DNA from: Candidatus Nitrosopumilus sp. SW
Lineage (GTDB): Archaea > Thermoproteota > Nitrososphaeria > Nitrososphaerales > Nitrosopumilaceae
Assembly (NCBI RefSeq): GCF_006740685.1
Contig: NZ_CP035425.1
Span: 163,687-227,686, forward strand
Length of the DNA stretch: 64,000 nt
Direction of reading: 5' to 3'
Part shown: positions 17,158-25,876 of the stretch, in pieces
Numbering within the stretch: the stretch's first letter is position 1
Layout: every line of letters begins with the position of its first letter
Made by a program: the position numbers and the translations under genes
Notes under the pieces: generated by a model
The model's input: the letters and a program-made list of their open reading frames with translations, nothing else
The model's database searches: none
What the model was told of the DNA's origin: nothing

Positions 17158-18882
17158 TTATTTTGAACGTATTTTATCCTGAATTTGTGCAAGAATAAGC
17201 TCTGCTTTGTCTTTATTTTCAAAGTTCTCAACACTTTCATCCATAATTTCATCAATTTCATAACTCTTGTCCACAAGAACATTTGCAACATGATCATCAA
17301 GAGTACCGTTTCCAATCAAATAATATGCAAACACAGTATTCTTTTGTCCTATTCTATGTAATCTGTCTTCAGCTTGTCTATGAATTGCAGGACTCCAATC
17401 AAGTTCTGCAAAAATTACGTATTTTGCCCTAGTGAGATTAATTCCAACATTTCCTGCACGAATTCCAGCAATCATTAATTTTGATTCACCTTTTTGGAAT
17501 TTATCAATCTGATCTTGCCTTACAGAATCAGACTGACCACCAATAATGGAAACAGGTGAGAATTCTTGAAGACTCTCATGGAGTAACTTGTGAATTACTT
17601 TATGATGACAAAAAACTACGACGCTTTCTTCAATTTCCATGATATTTTTTACAAAATTGATAACATGAGGAAGTTTTGCCAATCCTGCAATTTGTCTTTC
17701 ACTTTGTATAGCTCTATGATATGAAGCAGATTTTGAGAATTCAGATTCAGCATCCTTTTGTTCTTCTTCAAGACGTTTCCATATTTTATCTAATTCTTCA
17801 AGATAGTAATCAGTATCTGCAGCAATTACTTCTTTGTAACGAACTTTATCTTTAAGTTCTTTTAATACATCAGATTTTTTTCGTCTAAGCATAACGTGTT
17901 TTTGTAATTCATTTCTCAAAGACGCACGTTTATTTTCCAATACAATTGCTTTGCCTTTTTCATTAACATAGCAAAAATATTCACAAAACTCTTTGAAACT
18001 TCCAAGAAGCCCAGGTTTCAAAATATCAATTATCGGCCAGATTTCAGAGCCACGATTGTAAATAGGAGTTCCAGAAAGTCCTATCCTATAAGAGACAGAA
18101 GGCAATGCAGCTAATTTTTTTATGGATTTGTATTTTTGAGTAGTTTTTGATCTTAGATTATGCACTTCGTCACACACAATGGTTTTAATTCCAACTTTTT
18201 CCAGATCATCATATCTTTTGAAAAGTAATTCATAATTTATTACATAAATATCACTTTGAGGGAGTTCTTTTTTCTTTCCAGTTCGAATCAAAGTAACACT
18301 AGGAGATTGAGATTCAATTAGTCTACCATTCCTGCTTTTCTTCTTGAGGAATTTTTCAATTTCTCGTTCCCAGTTGTTTAGGGTAACTAATGGTGCAACA
18401 ACTAAAACTGGAAATGTTTGTTTCTCAGTAGCAACATAAGATAGTGTTTGCACAGTTTTTCCAAGTCCCATTTCATCAGCCAACAATGCATTTCCAGAAG
18501 ATTTCATCAAAAAGTCCAATCCCTCTTTTTGGAAGTTCAGTAATTTTCCTCGGAATTGATCACCTGTTTTTGCTCGTTTTAGTTTGTGTTTGACTGGAGG
18601 CAAGGTGGGTTTAGGGGCATATGTTTTGATAATTTTTCTTTGCCATGTAGTTTTTGATAATATTTCAAGTGGGTACCTATCAAGGATCATTTTGATTTGT
18701 TTTACACTTTCAGTACTATCAGGAATGATTACTTCATTGATGTTCTCCCCATACCAGGCTTCTGGCACCAATCTAGAGATCATGCTTACAGCACGCTCAC
18801 CTGTAATCTTCCAGCACCAGATTTTAGAGTATTTGTCAAGAACATACTCTAATGTACCGATGTTTTCCATGGATGTTTCCAT
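17158..18882 (-). CDS. SNF2-family DNA-dependent ATPase/helicase
   Basis: A 574-residue SF2 enzyme. The N-terminal about 100 residues have no clear assignment. Walker A is ADEMGLGKT (137 onward), motif II is DEVH (238-241), motif III is GLSGTPIYN, and motifs V-VI are AGIRAGNVGINLTRA and QAEDRLHRIGQ. This layout matches compact SNF2 proteins of the SMARCAL1/HepA type, which remodel DNA or forked structures. It is full length, with no obvious missing motif. Confidence 0.9.
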   Translation of the reverse strand: METSMENIGTLEYVLDKYSKIWCWKITGERAVSMISRLVPEAWYGENINEVIIPDSTESVKQIKMILDRYPLEILSKTTWQRKIIKTYAPKPTLPPVKHKLKRAKTGDQFRGKLLNFQKEGLDFLMKSSGNALLADEMGLGKTVQTLSYVATEKQTFPVLVVAPLVTLNNWEREIEKFLKKKSRNGRLIESQSPSVTLIRTGKKKELPQSDIYVINYELLFKRYDDLEKVGIKTIVCDEVHNLRSKTTQKYKSIKKLAALPSVSYRIGLSGTPIYNRGSEIWPIIDILKPGLLGSFKEFCEYFCYVNEKGKAIVLENKRASLRNELQKHVMLRRKKSDVLKELKDKVRYKEVIAADTDYYLEELDKIWKRLEEEQKDAESEFSKSASYHRAIQSERQIAGLAKLPHVINFVKNIMEIEESVVVFCHHKVIHKLLHESLQEFSPVSIIGGQSDSVRQDQIDKFQKGESKLMIAGIRAGNVGINLTRAKYVIFAELDWSPAIHRQAEDRLHRIGQKNTVFAYYLIGNGTLDDHVANVLVDKSYEIDEIMDESVENFENKDKAELILAQIQDKIRSK

Positions 18883-18968
18883 AATTTGTCGATAGAATGT
18901 TTTTTTGCCTTATGAATCTTCATGTTTTCATCGATCACTATAAAGTGAATGAAAAATCTCCAAGAGTT

Positions 18969-19021
18969 AAAATATGATAATGTTTTTACGTATTAGAAAA
19001 ATCATATTTTGTGCTTAAGCA
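18969..19021. promoter_or_regulatory. Inverted repeats in the divergent SNF2/PAC2 intergenic region
   Basis: AAAATATGAT at 18969-18978 is exactly complementary to ATCATATTTT at 19001-19010, with a 22-base loop. A perfect palindrome TGCTTAAGCA follows at 19012-19021. They lie between two divergent starts, 18882 and 19117, where an operator is expected. No binding protein can be named. Confidence 0.4.
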
Positions 19022-19116
19022 TAAGTTTTGAGTAACAAAAAATATTCTGCTAAAATTCAAACATGAATGATATCAAAATCGCATATGTTTAAAGTTCATT
19101 AGATTTTTAATGAAAC

Positions 19117-19797
19117 ATGGATTTTAAACAAGAATTAGAACCCGATGTTGAAAAACCAATAATTATTGCAGCAATGCAAGATATGGGAAATGTTGGAAGT
19201 ATTGTAATAAATTTCATCAATGAATCATTAAGAACTAAAACATTCAGAGTTTCAAAAACTCCATTTCCAACATATGTGGTAGATAGAGGAGGATACATTG
19301 ATCTTCCAGATGAAAGTTGGGAATACAGATACACAGAAGACTTGATTGTTTTTGGAGGAGGTAAAGGGCAGCCACAAAACACTAGTGAATTAAATGCATT
19401 ATGTCAGGATGTAATAGATGTAGCAAAAAAATATTCTGCTAAATTCATTTACACGTTAGGGGGATTTCATACAAATAGACCCTACAAAAATAATCCAAAA
19501 ACATACATCACTACAACATCAAGAGAGTTAACAAAACAGATGGAAGGATTGGGAGTAGACATCACGCCACAAAAATCAATCATCACAGGGTTTAATGGGT
19601 TAATCTTAGGATTTGCTAAAAAAAATGAAATCCACGGAATTGGTATGTATGGAGAACTTAACGAGCCTGAAATACCCCAATATCGTGCAGCAATTAGCAT
19701 AATCAAAACTCTTGAAAAACTAACTTATAGAAAATTTGGAGATACCAGCAGATTGGAAGTTATGGCTCAAGAAATTGAAAGAAAATTCAAAAATTAA
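19117..19797 (+). CDS. PAC2-family protein (proteasome-assembly-chaperone fold)
   Basis: A 226-residue protein of the PAC2 fold. The DMGNVGSIVINFI strand-helix, then YTLGGFHTNRPY and ITGFNGLILGFAKKNEIHGIGMYGE, match archaeal PAC2-domain proteins. Eukaryotic relatives assist 20S proteasome assembly; the archaeal role is not proved. A proteasome beta subunit (41777) and JAMM protein (26281) are elsewhere in the window. Confidence 0.85.
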   Translation: MDFKQELEPDVEKPIIIAAMQDMGNVGSIVINFINESLRTKTFRVSKTPFPTYVVDRGGYIDLPDESWEYRYTEDLIVFGGGKGQPQNTSELNALCQDVIDVAKKYSAKFIYTLGGFHTNRPYKNNPKTYITTTSRELTKQMEGLGVDITPQKSIITGFNGLILGFAKKNEIHGIGMYGELNEPEIPQYRAAISIIKTLEKLTYRKFGDTSRLEVMAQEIERKFKN

Positions 19798-19800
19798 TTT

Positions 19801-19935
19801 TTAATGAGAGTTTCCTACTGGGTGAGGTTCAGTATTTTCATCATGACAATCACAAGAACATAAATGAGTTTTGTGATTATTCATACAGTCAATGCATTCA
19901 AAGTGTTTTCGAGTTTCACAAGCAGCACAGATCAT
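19801..19935 (-). CDS. Cys-rich micro-protein, 44 aa
   Basis: A short protein with CAAC, CIDC and the CSCDC block plus several histidines, giving two or more probable zinc sites. It converges on the PAC2 gene with a three-base gap. It belongs to the broad group of tiny cysteine/histidine proteins seen many times in this window. No function can be assigned. Confidence 0.65.
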   Translation of the reverse strand: MICAACETRKHFECIDCMNNHKTHLCSCDCHDENTEPHPVGNSH

Positions 19936-19989
19936 CTTATTATTGATATTTTACTAGATGAATTTGAATTTTTTCTTAGTTTTTGCATA

Positions 19990-20649
19990 CTAATACTCTA
20001 TTTTGCTTCTACTTAGTAGATCATGAGTTAAGTCAACATATCCCTGTGGATCTAATTCTTTTACAAATCCACCATCAATGTTAATCAAATAGACTGAATG
20101 CAGACGAGCATTCAAAATATCATCATATTCTATTGGAGGATTTTTGTAGTATCGATCACAAAGATCTTTTACTTTTTGAACATCTTCTTTTTTTCTTGCA
20201 CTAGGAGGAAATAAGAAGATTTTTGGAATTGGTAAAACTCCAGTGGCAGGGCTTGCTAATGAGAACTTGGAACAATGTTGACTATACCTTGCAATCTTAC
20301 TCATTATTCTTGCAGTAAAATAATCTATTGTATCCATTGCATGTTCGGGGGGAGTAAACCCAGTTTCAATTTCAATAATGGTATTTCCTCCACCTTTCTT
20401 TGCAAAAATATCACAAACTAAAATTTCCGAAATATCTTTTTCCACTTCTACAGCATATCCTCTAGAAATCAAATTACTTGCACAAATTAGTTCCAAAATA
20501 GAATGATTAATTTTTACCAAGTTTTTTTGATACATTTCAATTAATTGTTGCCGAACATAGTTTAATTTTGGAAGGTCTTTTTCAAGTAAATCTACAGATA
20601 GTTTTTCGGTCATACGATATACATCATTTCTAAATTTTTCTAAATCCAT
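19990..20649 (-). CDS. Conserved protein with PD-(D/E)xK nuclease-like motif
   Basis: A 219-residue protein whose middle reads EILVCDIFAKKGGGNTIIEIETGF. The Asp of VCDIF followed by an E-x-E strand resembles the active-site hairpin of PD-(D/E)xK nucleases, with the usual Lys replaced. A preceding ICASNLISRGYAVEVEKD segment matches the helix-strand that normally comes before the motif. A DNA-binding or nuclease role is inference only. Confidence 0.55.
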   Translation of the reverse strand: MDLEKFRNDVYRMTEKLSVDLLEKDLPKLNYVRQQLIEMYQKNLVKINHSILELICASNLISRGYAVEVEKDISEILVCDIFAKKGGGNTIIEIETGFTPPEHAMDTIDYFTARIMSKIARYSQHCSKFSLASPATGVLPIPKIFLFPPSARKKEDVQKVKDLCDRYYKNPPIEYDDILNARLHSVYLINIDGGFVKELDPQGYVDLTHDLLSRSKIEY

Positions 20650-20804
20650 AATTCAAGATTAGATAAATTTGGGGGTTTAAGAACAATCTGAAATTAAACT
20701 CTTTTTTTAAGCATAAATCTTGTCAAAATTAATCAAATAAAATTGAAAGTTAGCGAATTTTTATTCATACTTTATCTTAACAATAAAAATCAACACAACA
20801 TCAA

Positions 20805-21770
20805 GTGTACAAAAAGGCAGGCATAGTAGGAATATTTTCATTCTTAATGTTATTTTCACTTGTTCAGACATCTGAGGCAGAATTATGGGAGTTAATTATT
20901 GACCTCAATGTAGAGAAAGGAGCAATAGTTTCAGGGGAAACAGTAGTAGTAACTGGCAAAGTCGTAGACCATGCATACAAACCAATCAGAGGCGCAGAAA
21001 TATTGATCAGAACAGGTTCTGAAACAACAAAAGCATTCACGGATCCATGGGGGGTTTTCAAAGGAGAATTCAAAGACTTTGAAAGAGTTCCAGGAACTTA
21101 TACAGTTAATGTAATTGCAACATGGTACGGTATGACAGGATTAGAAACCACACAGTTTCAAGTAAAAGGAGACGCATCACCTGTTTCATTATTACAACAA
21201 AAATTAGACACAGAAGAAGCAATAAAATATCTTAGTTCAAATGAAAGTGATTTTGAAAAAGATCCAATAGGACAAACACTCTTCAAGTATTATCATGGAT
21301 TATTACAAGAATTAATTTTAGAAAATAAAAAAGCACTGCAACCAAATGAAGACGAATTGTATGTAGAAGAACAAAGAACAATTGCAAAAGACCTTACAGA
21401 ACAAGCAATTGAAGAATATAGTCCAAGTAACGGAGTGTTTGAGGGTTTGAACTATGATGACTATGTTAATAGTTTAGACTCTGAAATTCGAGATATTGTA
21501 GTTAGCCAATTGAATTTTACAAAGAATTTGTTTGAAGAAGCCCAAATTGCAAGAGCGCAAATTATTGCAAATGGAGGAACATATGAAGAAGCCCAACAAG
21601 CATATCTAGAAATGATTACAGTTCCAAGAGAAAAATTAGAGGAATTTAATGAGCAAAAACTTGAGGAATTAGAAAGTTCTGAGGAATCATCAGAAGAAAG
21701 TTCTGAGGAATCATCAGAAGAAAGTTCTGAGGAATCATCAGAAGAAAGGTCTGACGAAAAGAACGATTGA
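20805..21770 (+). CDS. Secreted protein with carboxypeptidase-regulatory-like domain and Glu/Ser repeat tail
   Basis: A 321-residue exported protein starting at GTG 20805, with signal peptide GIFSFLMLFSLVQTSEAE. Residues about 30-110 form an Ig-like domain of the carboxypeptidase-regulatory type (VSGETVVVTGKVVDHAYKPI, then AEILIRTGS). A helical middle follows, then a very acidic SSEESSEE tail encoded by a 24-base tandem repeat. Acidic surface tails may bind cations. No enzyme motif is seen. Confidence 0.75.
   Translation: MYKKAGIVGIFSFLMLFSLVQTSEAELWELIIDLNVEKGAIVSGETVVVTGKVVDHAYKPIRGAEILIRTGSETTKAFTDPWGVFKGEFKDFERVPGTYTVNVIATWYGMTGLETTQFQVKGDASPVSLLQQKLDTEEAIKYLSSNESDFEKDPIGQTLFKYYHGLLQELILENKKALQPNEDELYVEEQRTIAKDLTEQAIEEYSPSNGVFEGLNYDDYVNSLDSEIRDIVVSQLNFTKNLFEEAQIARAQIIANGGTYEEAQQAYLEMITVPREKLEEFNEQKLEELESSEESSEESSEESSEESSEESSEERSDEKND
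21672..21750 (+). repeat. 24-bp tandem repeat inside the acidic tail
   Basis: Three perfect 24-base units start at 21672, 21696 and 21720, and a fourth is partial and mutated. Each encodes ESSEESSE. Because the units are identical even at synonymous sites, the array expanded recently. It is likely to vary in copy number between strains. Confidence 0.9.
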
Positions 21771-21782
21771 TAAATTCTACGT

Positions 21783-21983
21783 GTGTCTTATATTCAAAAT
21801 TCACCTAAAGGATTTATGAAAATAGATATTCCAATTCCATGCCCAAGTTGTGGCGGAAAAATGTATTCAGTTTGCTACGAATCATCATTTTCTCTTCTAA
21901 AGAAAAGAAGCTGGCAAGTATGCAAAGAATGCAGTTTTGAAAGAAATTCAGAAGATTTTAAAAAATCAATTTGCTGTGCGTAA
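21783..21983 (+). CDS. Zinc-ribbon protein, 66 aa
   Basis: Contains CPSC and CKEC knuckles 26 residues apart, and a CC pair near the C-terminus. The frame opens at GTG 21783, while an ATG at 21816 is also possible and would keep both knuckles. It begins 12 bases after the acidic-tail gene. Function unknown. Confidence 0.65.
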   Translation: MSYIQNSPKGFMKIDIPIPCPSCGGKMYSVCYESSFSLLKKRSWQVCKECSFERNSEDFKKSICCA

Positions 21984-22036
21984 CAGCACATTTTTTCTAA
22001 ACAATTTTTAACGATGTAGGATAGAAAAATCATAGA

Positions 22037-22372
22037 TTGAAAATATTTCACAAATCCACTTGCATTACGTGTAAAAAGATGATATCAGAAGTTGAAAGGA
22101 TGAATGCAGACATTGAAAAACGGGATTTTTTCAAAGATCCACTTTCAGAATCAGAGTTGAAAAAAATTATAAAAATGACAGGAAAAAAACCTTCAGAGTT
22201 ATTGAGAAAACGTGATAAAATGTACAAAGAATTAGATTTAGAAAATAATAAAAAAACAGATGCTCAAATTATTAAATTAATGATTAAGCATCCAGGTTTA
22301 ATTTTAAGACCAATTATCATATCAAAAAATAAAGCATTTGTTGGAAAAGTAGATACAGCAAAAATAAAATAA
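22037..22372 (+). CDS. ArsC/Spx-family thioredoxin-fold protein
   Basis: A 111-residue member of the ArsC family with a CITC redox pair near the N-terminus (HKSTCITCKKM) and the family's RDFFKDPLSESELKK and LRPIIISKNKAFVG segments. Canonical arsenate reductases use one catalytic cysteine in this loop; here a second makes a CxxC, as in Spx. Either arsenate reduction or a thiol-redox role is possible. The start is TTG at 22037. Confidence 0.8.
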   Translation: MKIFHKSTCITCKKMISEVERMNADIEKRDFFKDPLSESELKKIIKMTGKKPSELLRKRDKMYKELDLENNKKTDAQIIKLMIKHPGLILRPIIISKNKAFVGKVDTAKIK

Positions 22373-22374
22373 TT

Positions 22375-22617
22375 TTAAGGATTTTCTTTTTTGAATATCC
22401 TAATAGCTTCCAAGTGAGAGCAATTTGCTTTTATTCCCTTACCATGATGAAATTTGTAAAAATTTTTGAATCCGGGACATTCACAAGTATCAGACGTTAC
22501 AAAATAGGACTTTTCAGGATCAGATGAGGACTTTATTTGAAATAAATCATCGTCAATTTTTGAAACACCGCCACTTTCAACTAATTTTTTTGCTTTTCGA
22601 ATTGTGTTTGCACTCAT
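22375..22617 (-). CDS. SWIM zinc-finger protein, 80 aa
   Basis: The C-terminal half holds a SWIM zinc finger: CEC, a spacer of 17 residues, then CSH (CxC...CxH). SWIM domains bind DNA or protein. The protein is short for the family and stands alone. It converges on the ArsC-like gene, 2 bases apart, and is about 18 bases after the next gene on its own strand. Confidence 0.8.
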   Translation of the reverse strand: MSANTIRKAKKLVESGGVSKIDDDLFQIKSSSDPEKSYFVTSDTCECPGFKNFYKFHHGKGIKANCSHLEAIRIFKKENP

Positions 22618-22635
22618 AACATTACAAAAAACATC

Positions 22636-22944
22636 TTATTTTTTATTCTTTAATTTTTTTAACATGTTTGACCACTGTTCATCTTGTGACATCGCATTCT
22701 CATAAAGAAGTTCAAAAGTCCATGCAATAATTTCGCGCCAAATTGCTTTAAGAGATTCATCGTCAGTCCACAGAACACTAGTTTTAACAGCATTCATTGC
22801 AAGGATGTTTTTTGCATTTTTTGTAGTATTTTTGCTCCATTTTTCTATCACCCTATCACAAAATTCTAAAATCTCATTCTTTGATAATACTAATTCATCA
22901 GGATCAAATAGATTTTTTGTGTCAGATTTACCAGTTTTTACCAT
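22636..22944 (-). CDS. Hypothetical helical protein, 102 aa
   Basis: A soluble helical protein (KNEILEFCDRVIEKWSKN, LKAIWREIIAWTFELLYEN). It lies directly upstream of the SWIM gene on the same strand, with an 18-base gap, so the two are probably cotranscribed. I do not recognise it. Confidence 0.6.
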   Translation of the reverse strand: MVKTGKSDTKNLFDPDELVLSKNEILEFCDRVIEKWSKNTTKNAKNILAMNAVKTSVLWTDDESLKAIWREIIAWTFELLYENAMSQDEQWSNMLKKLKNKK

Positions 22945-23000
22945 ATTTTACCAATGCCGATGAGAATTATAATTTTTTAGAATAATATTTTCATAAATTC

Positions 23001-23009
23001 TTAAATAAC
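23001..23009 (+). promoter_or_regulatory. TATA-like box for the leader RNA at 23027
   Basis: TTAAATAAC lies 26 bases before the first base of the closing stem at 23027, the normal archaeal TATA-to-start spacing. A TTAAATAT box stands at nearly the same distance from the related element at 46472. Confidence 0.5.
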
Positions 23010-23026
23010 TTTGTTACTATAATATA

Positions 23027-23086
23027 TTGACGAGAGACCTGCTTTTCTGCCCAGAATATGCCTAGAGTTCGTTTCACTCTCGTCAA
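23027..23086 (+). ncRNA. Candidate structured RNA, element A (upstream of dppB-like gene)
   Basis: TTGACGAGAG at 23027-23036 is exactly complementary to CTCTCGTCAA at 23077-23086. Inside is a TTCT/AGAA hairpin (TTCTGCCCAGAA). An AGAG at 23063-23066 could compete for the 3' arm. A T-rich stretch follows the closing stem. Shared blocks with element B at 46472 are ACGAGA, ACCT, TTTTCTGC, AGAATA, CGTTTCA and TCTCGT. It ends 62 bases before the dppB ATG. It may be a leader or a separate small RNA; it does not match a tRNA. Confidence 0.5.
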
Positions 23087-23148
23087 AATATTTTTGAGCC
23101 TGTTTTCAAATGATTATAAACTGATTTTTGTATTTGGGATTATTGGGC

Positions 23149-24198
23149 ATGAAGAGATATGTTGCAACAAGGGCTGTAACAATGTTTGGAGTTTTAATGG
23201 TCACACTGTTAATCACAATTTCGTTAGTAGGATCAAATATGGATACCATTCTAAAGCAAGGAATAGTTTTTCAAGTACGTTCTGAAATAACTGAAAATCC
23301 TGCCATTGCAGAAAGTTTTTCATCAGTAGAAGAATTTGAAAGATTCATTCAAAGTCAGATTGAACAAAGAACCAAAGTTTTAGGTCTAGATGAACCATGG
23401 TATTCACCTCAAAGAATAGGATTGACAATGTACAAAATATTATTATTGGATTTTGGTCATGCAACTTTTCTTACAAGTGACGCAGGTTCATCAGATGTAA
23501 AGGACATAATTTTTGAAAAACTTCCAAGAACAATCCTATTATTCACAACTGCTACAATAATTATTTCAGTAATTGGTATTTTCTTAGGGGCATTGTCTGC
23601 AAGTAAAGTTGGATCAATCATAGATAGAATTACGTCAAGTTTTGCAATTATCAGTTCTAGTTTTCCAGTTTGGTGGATTGGAATGTTGATGATATTTTTG
23701 TTTTCTTTCACATACCAAATATTTCCTGCAAGAGCAACTCCAGATATCCCATCATCAGATCCAGGATACATTGGTTCGCTGTTATACCATATGGCATTAC
23801 CACTAATCACAATTGTAATGATTGGTTTTGGTTCATGGGCATATTTGGTAAGAAATTTCATGGTAGGAATTATGCAAGAAGACTTCATCATGGCAAAAAG
23901 AACAATAGGAATAAAACAAAAAAAGATAATCTATACACATGCATTAAAAAATGCAGCACCACCAATCGTTACGATTTTAGCTCTTAGTCTTTCAGGATCC
24001 TTAGGAGGTGCAATAATTACAGAAGCAGTATTTGATTGGCCAGGAATGGGTAGACTGTATTTTGAGGCAATTACAGTTATGGATTTACCTGTAATAATTG
24101 GAGCCACATACATTCTAACAGTATTCTTCCTTGTCAGCATATTCATTGCAGATTTGCTTTATGGTTACTTTGATCCAAGGGTGAGAACAGGTCAATGA
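23149..24198 (+). CDS. Peptide/nickel-type ABC transporter permease (DppB-like)
   Basis: A 349-residue inner-membrane permease with a first transmembrane helix (VTMFGVLMVTLLITISLVG), an external segment, and five more helices. The family EAA loop is visible as FIMAKRTIGIKQKKIIYTHALKNAAPP, with EAVFDWPGMGRLYFEAI near the end. The ATG at 23149 is preferred over the TTG at 23128. It overlaps the second permease by 4 bases (ATGA). Binding protein and ATPases are not encoded here. Confidence 0.92.
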   Translation: MKRYVATRAVTMFGVLMVTLLITISLVGSNMDTILKQGIVFQVRSEITENPAIAESFSSVEEFERFIQSQIEQRTKVLGLDEPWYSPQRIGLTMYKILLLDFGHATFLTSDAGSSDVKDIIFEKLPRTILLFTTATIIISVIGIFLGALSASKVGSIIDRITSSFAIISSSFPVWWIGMLMIFLFSFTYQIFPARATPDIPSSDPGYIGSLLYHMALPLITIVMIGFGSWAYLVRNFMVGIMQEDFIMAKRTIGIKQKKIIYTHALKNAAPPIVTILALSLSGSLGGAIITEAVFDWPGMGRLYFEAITVMDLPVIIGATYILTVFFLVSIFIADLLYGYFDPRVRTGQ

Positions 24199-25562
24199 GC
24201 AGTATAACACCACAGGAAATTAAACAAGAGTTTCTTAAAAGTAAAATTGGGATTGTCGGAATCACTATTCTTGGAATTCTTATTGCCATATCAATAATTG
24301 CAATTATTTCAATTCCAGTAGAGACATTTCAAGAGTGGAACAATCCAGGAAACTGGATCCTATATCCCAAAGTGGCAATTCCAATATGGGTAAATCTTTT
24401 CATGACAGAAAAAATTCCAGAGCACAAGATTCTTGAAAATCCAAATATTCAAACATATTCAGAAGGTGAAATTATGTTGTCATCCCATAAATTTGGTGTT
24501 AATTTTGATTATGGGTTTTTTCCAAATGATTTCATCTATGTGTTCTCATCAGAATATTCTGAATCAGTGTTATTACAAATGTCAGTAATAAGACCTGATG
24601 GTATAAAATTGGAATTATTATCTACATCATTACCACATTCTAACACAAAAACAATTCACAGTGAAAGAATTTTTTCAACAGATGAATCAATGAAAAAAAA
24701 ATTATTGTTGCAATCAGACTTGTTTGAATTTGATTTGGAAGGACTGTCATCTGAAGACATTGTTTTTTCAAACACCAAAACAAATCAACCTCTTAAAGGA
24801 AATTACATTTTTTCAATTGACATGTATTCAGTAAATTCAGAAATCAAAAATCATGAATCCAAATTAATCATAGGTGGAAAGGCATTTGGAATAATGGGAA
24901 CCGATGAATTGAGACGAGACCTTGCCATAGGATTGTTATGGGGAACACCACTTGCATTGTTCATTGGTCTAGTTGTATCTATTGCATCAGTAATAATGGG
25001 ATTGTTGTATGGCGTATATGCAGGATTCAAAGGTAAAAAAACAGACGAAGTGATGATGAGATTCAATGATGTCATCTACGCGTTGCCAGCATTGCCATTT
25101 CTCATTATTTTATCAGTCACAATAAGTAACAGCATATTCGTTTTGGTAGGATTTTTAATGATTTTTGGTTGGGTAGGCATTGCAAAGGTTGCCAGAAGCA
25201 TGTCTCTTCAAATCAAGACTAGGGGATACGTAGATGCAGCTAACATGATGGGACAAAAAAATTCTAAAATTGTGCTTAAACATATCTTACCTCAATTATT
25301 GCCATATGCATTTGCAAGTATTGCAATATCAGTTCCAGCAGCAATAACAACAGAAGCAGGTTTGAGTTTTCTAGGGTTAGGCGATCCATCATTTCCAACA
25401 TGGGGACATATCCTTCATGATGCAAACACATTTGGAGCAGCAGCAAGGGGATTATGGTGGTGGATCATGCCACCAGGAGTAATGATAGCAATTGCAGGAC
25501 TTGCATTTGTGTTTATAGGAAATGCTCTTGATGCAATAGTTAATCCAAAATTAAAACGATGA
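24195..25562 (+). CDS. Peptide/nickel-type ABC transporter permease (DppC-like) with large external insert
   Basis: A 455-residue permease, about 150 longer than usual. After the first helix (residues 19-41) comes an extra-cytoplasmic domain of about 190 residues. The DppC core follows: GTDELRRDLAIGLLWGTPLAL, the EAA loop YVDAANMMGQKNSKIVLKHILPQLLP, and the LSFLGLGDPSFPTWG block. It works as a heterodimer with the preceding permease. The insert may receive substrate from a binding protein. Confidence 0.9.
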   Translation: MSSITPQEIKQEFLKSKIGIVGITILGILIAISIIAIISIPVETFQEWNNPGNWILYPKVAIPIWVNLFMTEKIPEHKILENPNIQTYSEGEIMLSSHKFGVNFDYGFFPNDFIYVFSSEYSESVLLQMSVIRPDGIKLELLSTSLPHSNTKTIHSERIFSTDESMKKKLLLQSDLFEFDLEGLSSEDIVFSNTKTNQPLKGNYIFSIDMYSVNSEIKNHESKLIIGGKAFGIMGTDELRRDLAIGLLWGTPLALFIGLVVSIASVIMGLLYGVYAGFKGKKTDEVMMRFNDVIYALPALPFLIILSVTISNSIFVLVGFLMIFGWVGIAKVARSMSLQIKTRGYVDAANMMGQKNSKIVLKHILPQLLPYAFASIAISVPAAITTEAGLSFLGLGDPSFPTWGHILHDANTFGAAARGLWWWIMPPGVMIAIAGLAFVFIGNALDAIVNPKLKR

Positions 25563-25874
25563 TTAGAAATAACTTCGAATAATGCCTATTGCAGAATCAT
25601 TTAGTTTTATTGTATAAGTTTGAGAGTTTGGATCAGTTGCTTTTGTTTCGGCTAAAATTTCAGTAAATTTTGTTTTTTCTTCTTCAGTAGCTCCTGCTTC
25701 ATGAGTGCAAAGATTGAAAGCTTTGAGATTAAGATTGTTTTTTAACAAATGTGCAATAAATTGTTTATACTCTTCAGGATTTGTCCAATCTTTGTTCTTT
25801 TCCCCGCATGCGGAAATCCATACGTCAACAGAATTGTGAAAGATTACCTTTTGGCGAATTTCATCAAGAGACAT
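25563..25874 (-). CDS. Conserved hypothetical protein, 103 aa
   Basis: A small soluble protein with DVWISACGEKNKDW and FNLCTHEAG segments. Three cysteines are scattered, not in a zinc pattern. Its stop abuts that of the permease. The next gene upstream on its strand ends only 2 bases from its start, so it probably belongs to that operon. Confidence 0.65.
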   Translation of the reverse strand: MSLDEIRQKVIFHNSVDVWISACGEKNKDWTNPEEYKQFIAHLLKNNLNLKAFNLCTHEAGATEEEKTKFTEILAETKATDPNSQTYTIKLNDSAIGIIRSYF

Positions 25875-25876
25875 TT

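Noticed and set aside
21672-21750. Short tandem repeats as a CRISPR array
   Set aside because: The units are contiguous with no spacers and are in frame with a coding sequence.
23027-23086. Element A as a tRNA
   Set aside because: At 60 bases it is too short and has no anticodon arm of the right size or T arm; the TTCGTTT resemblance to a T loop is partial.
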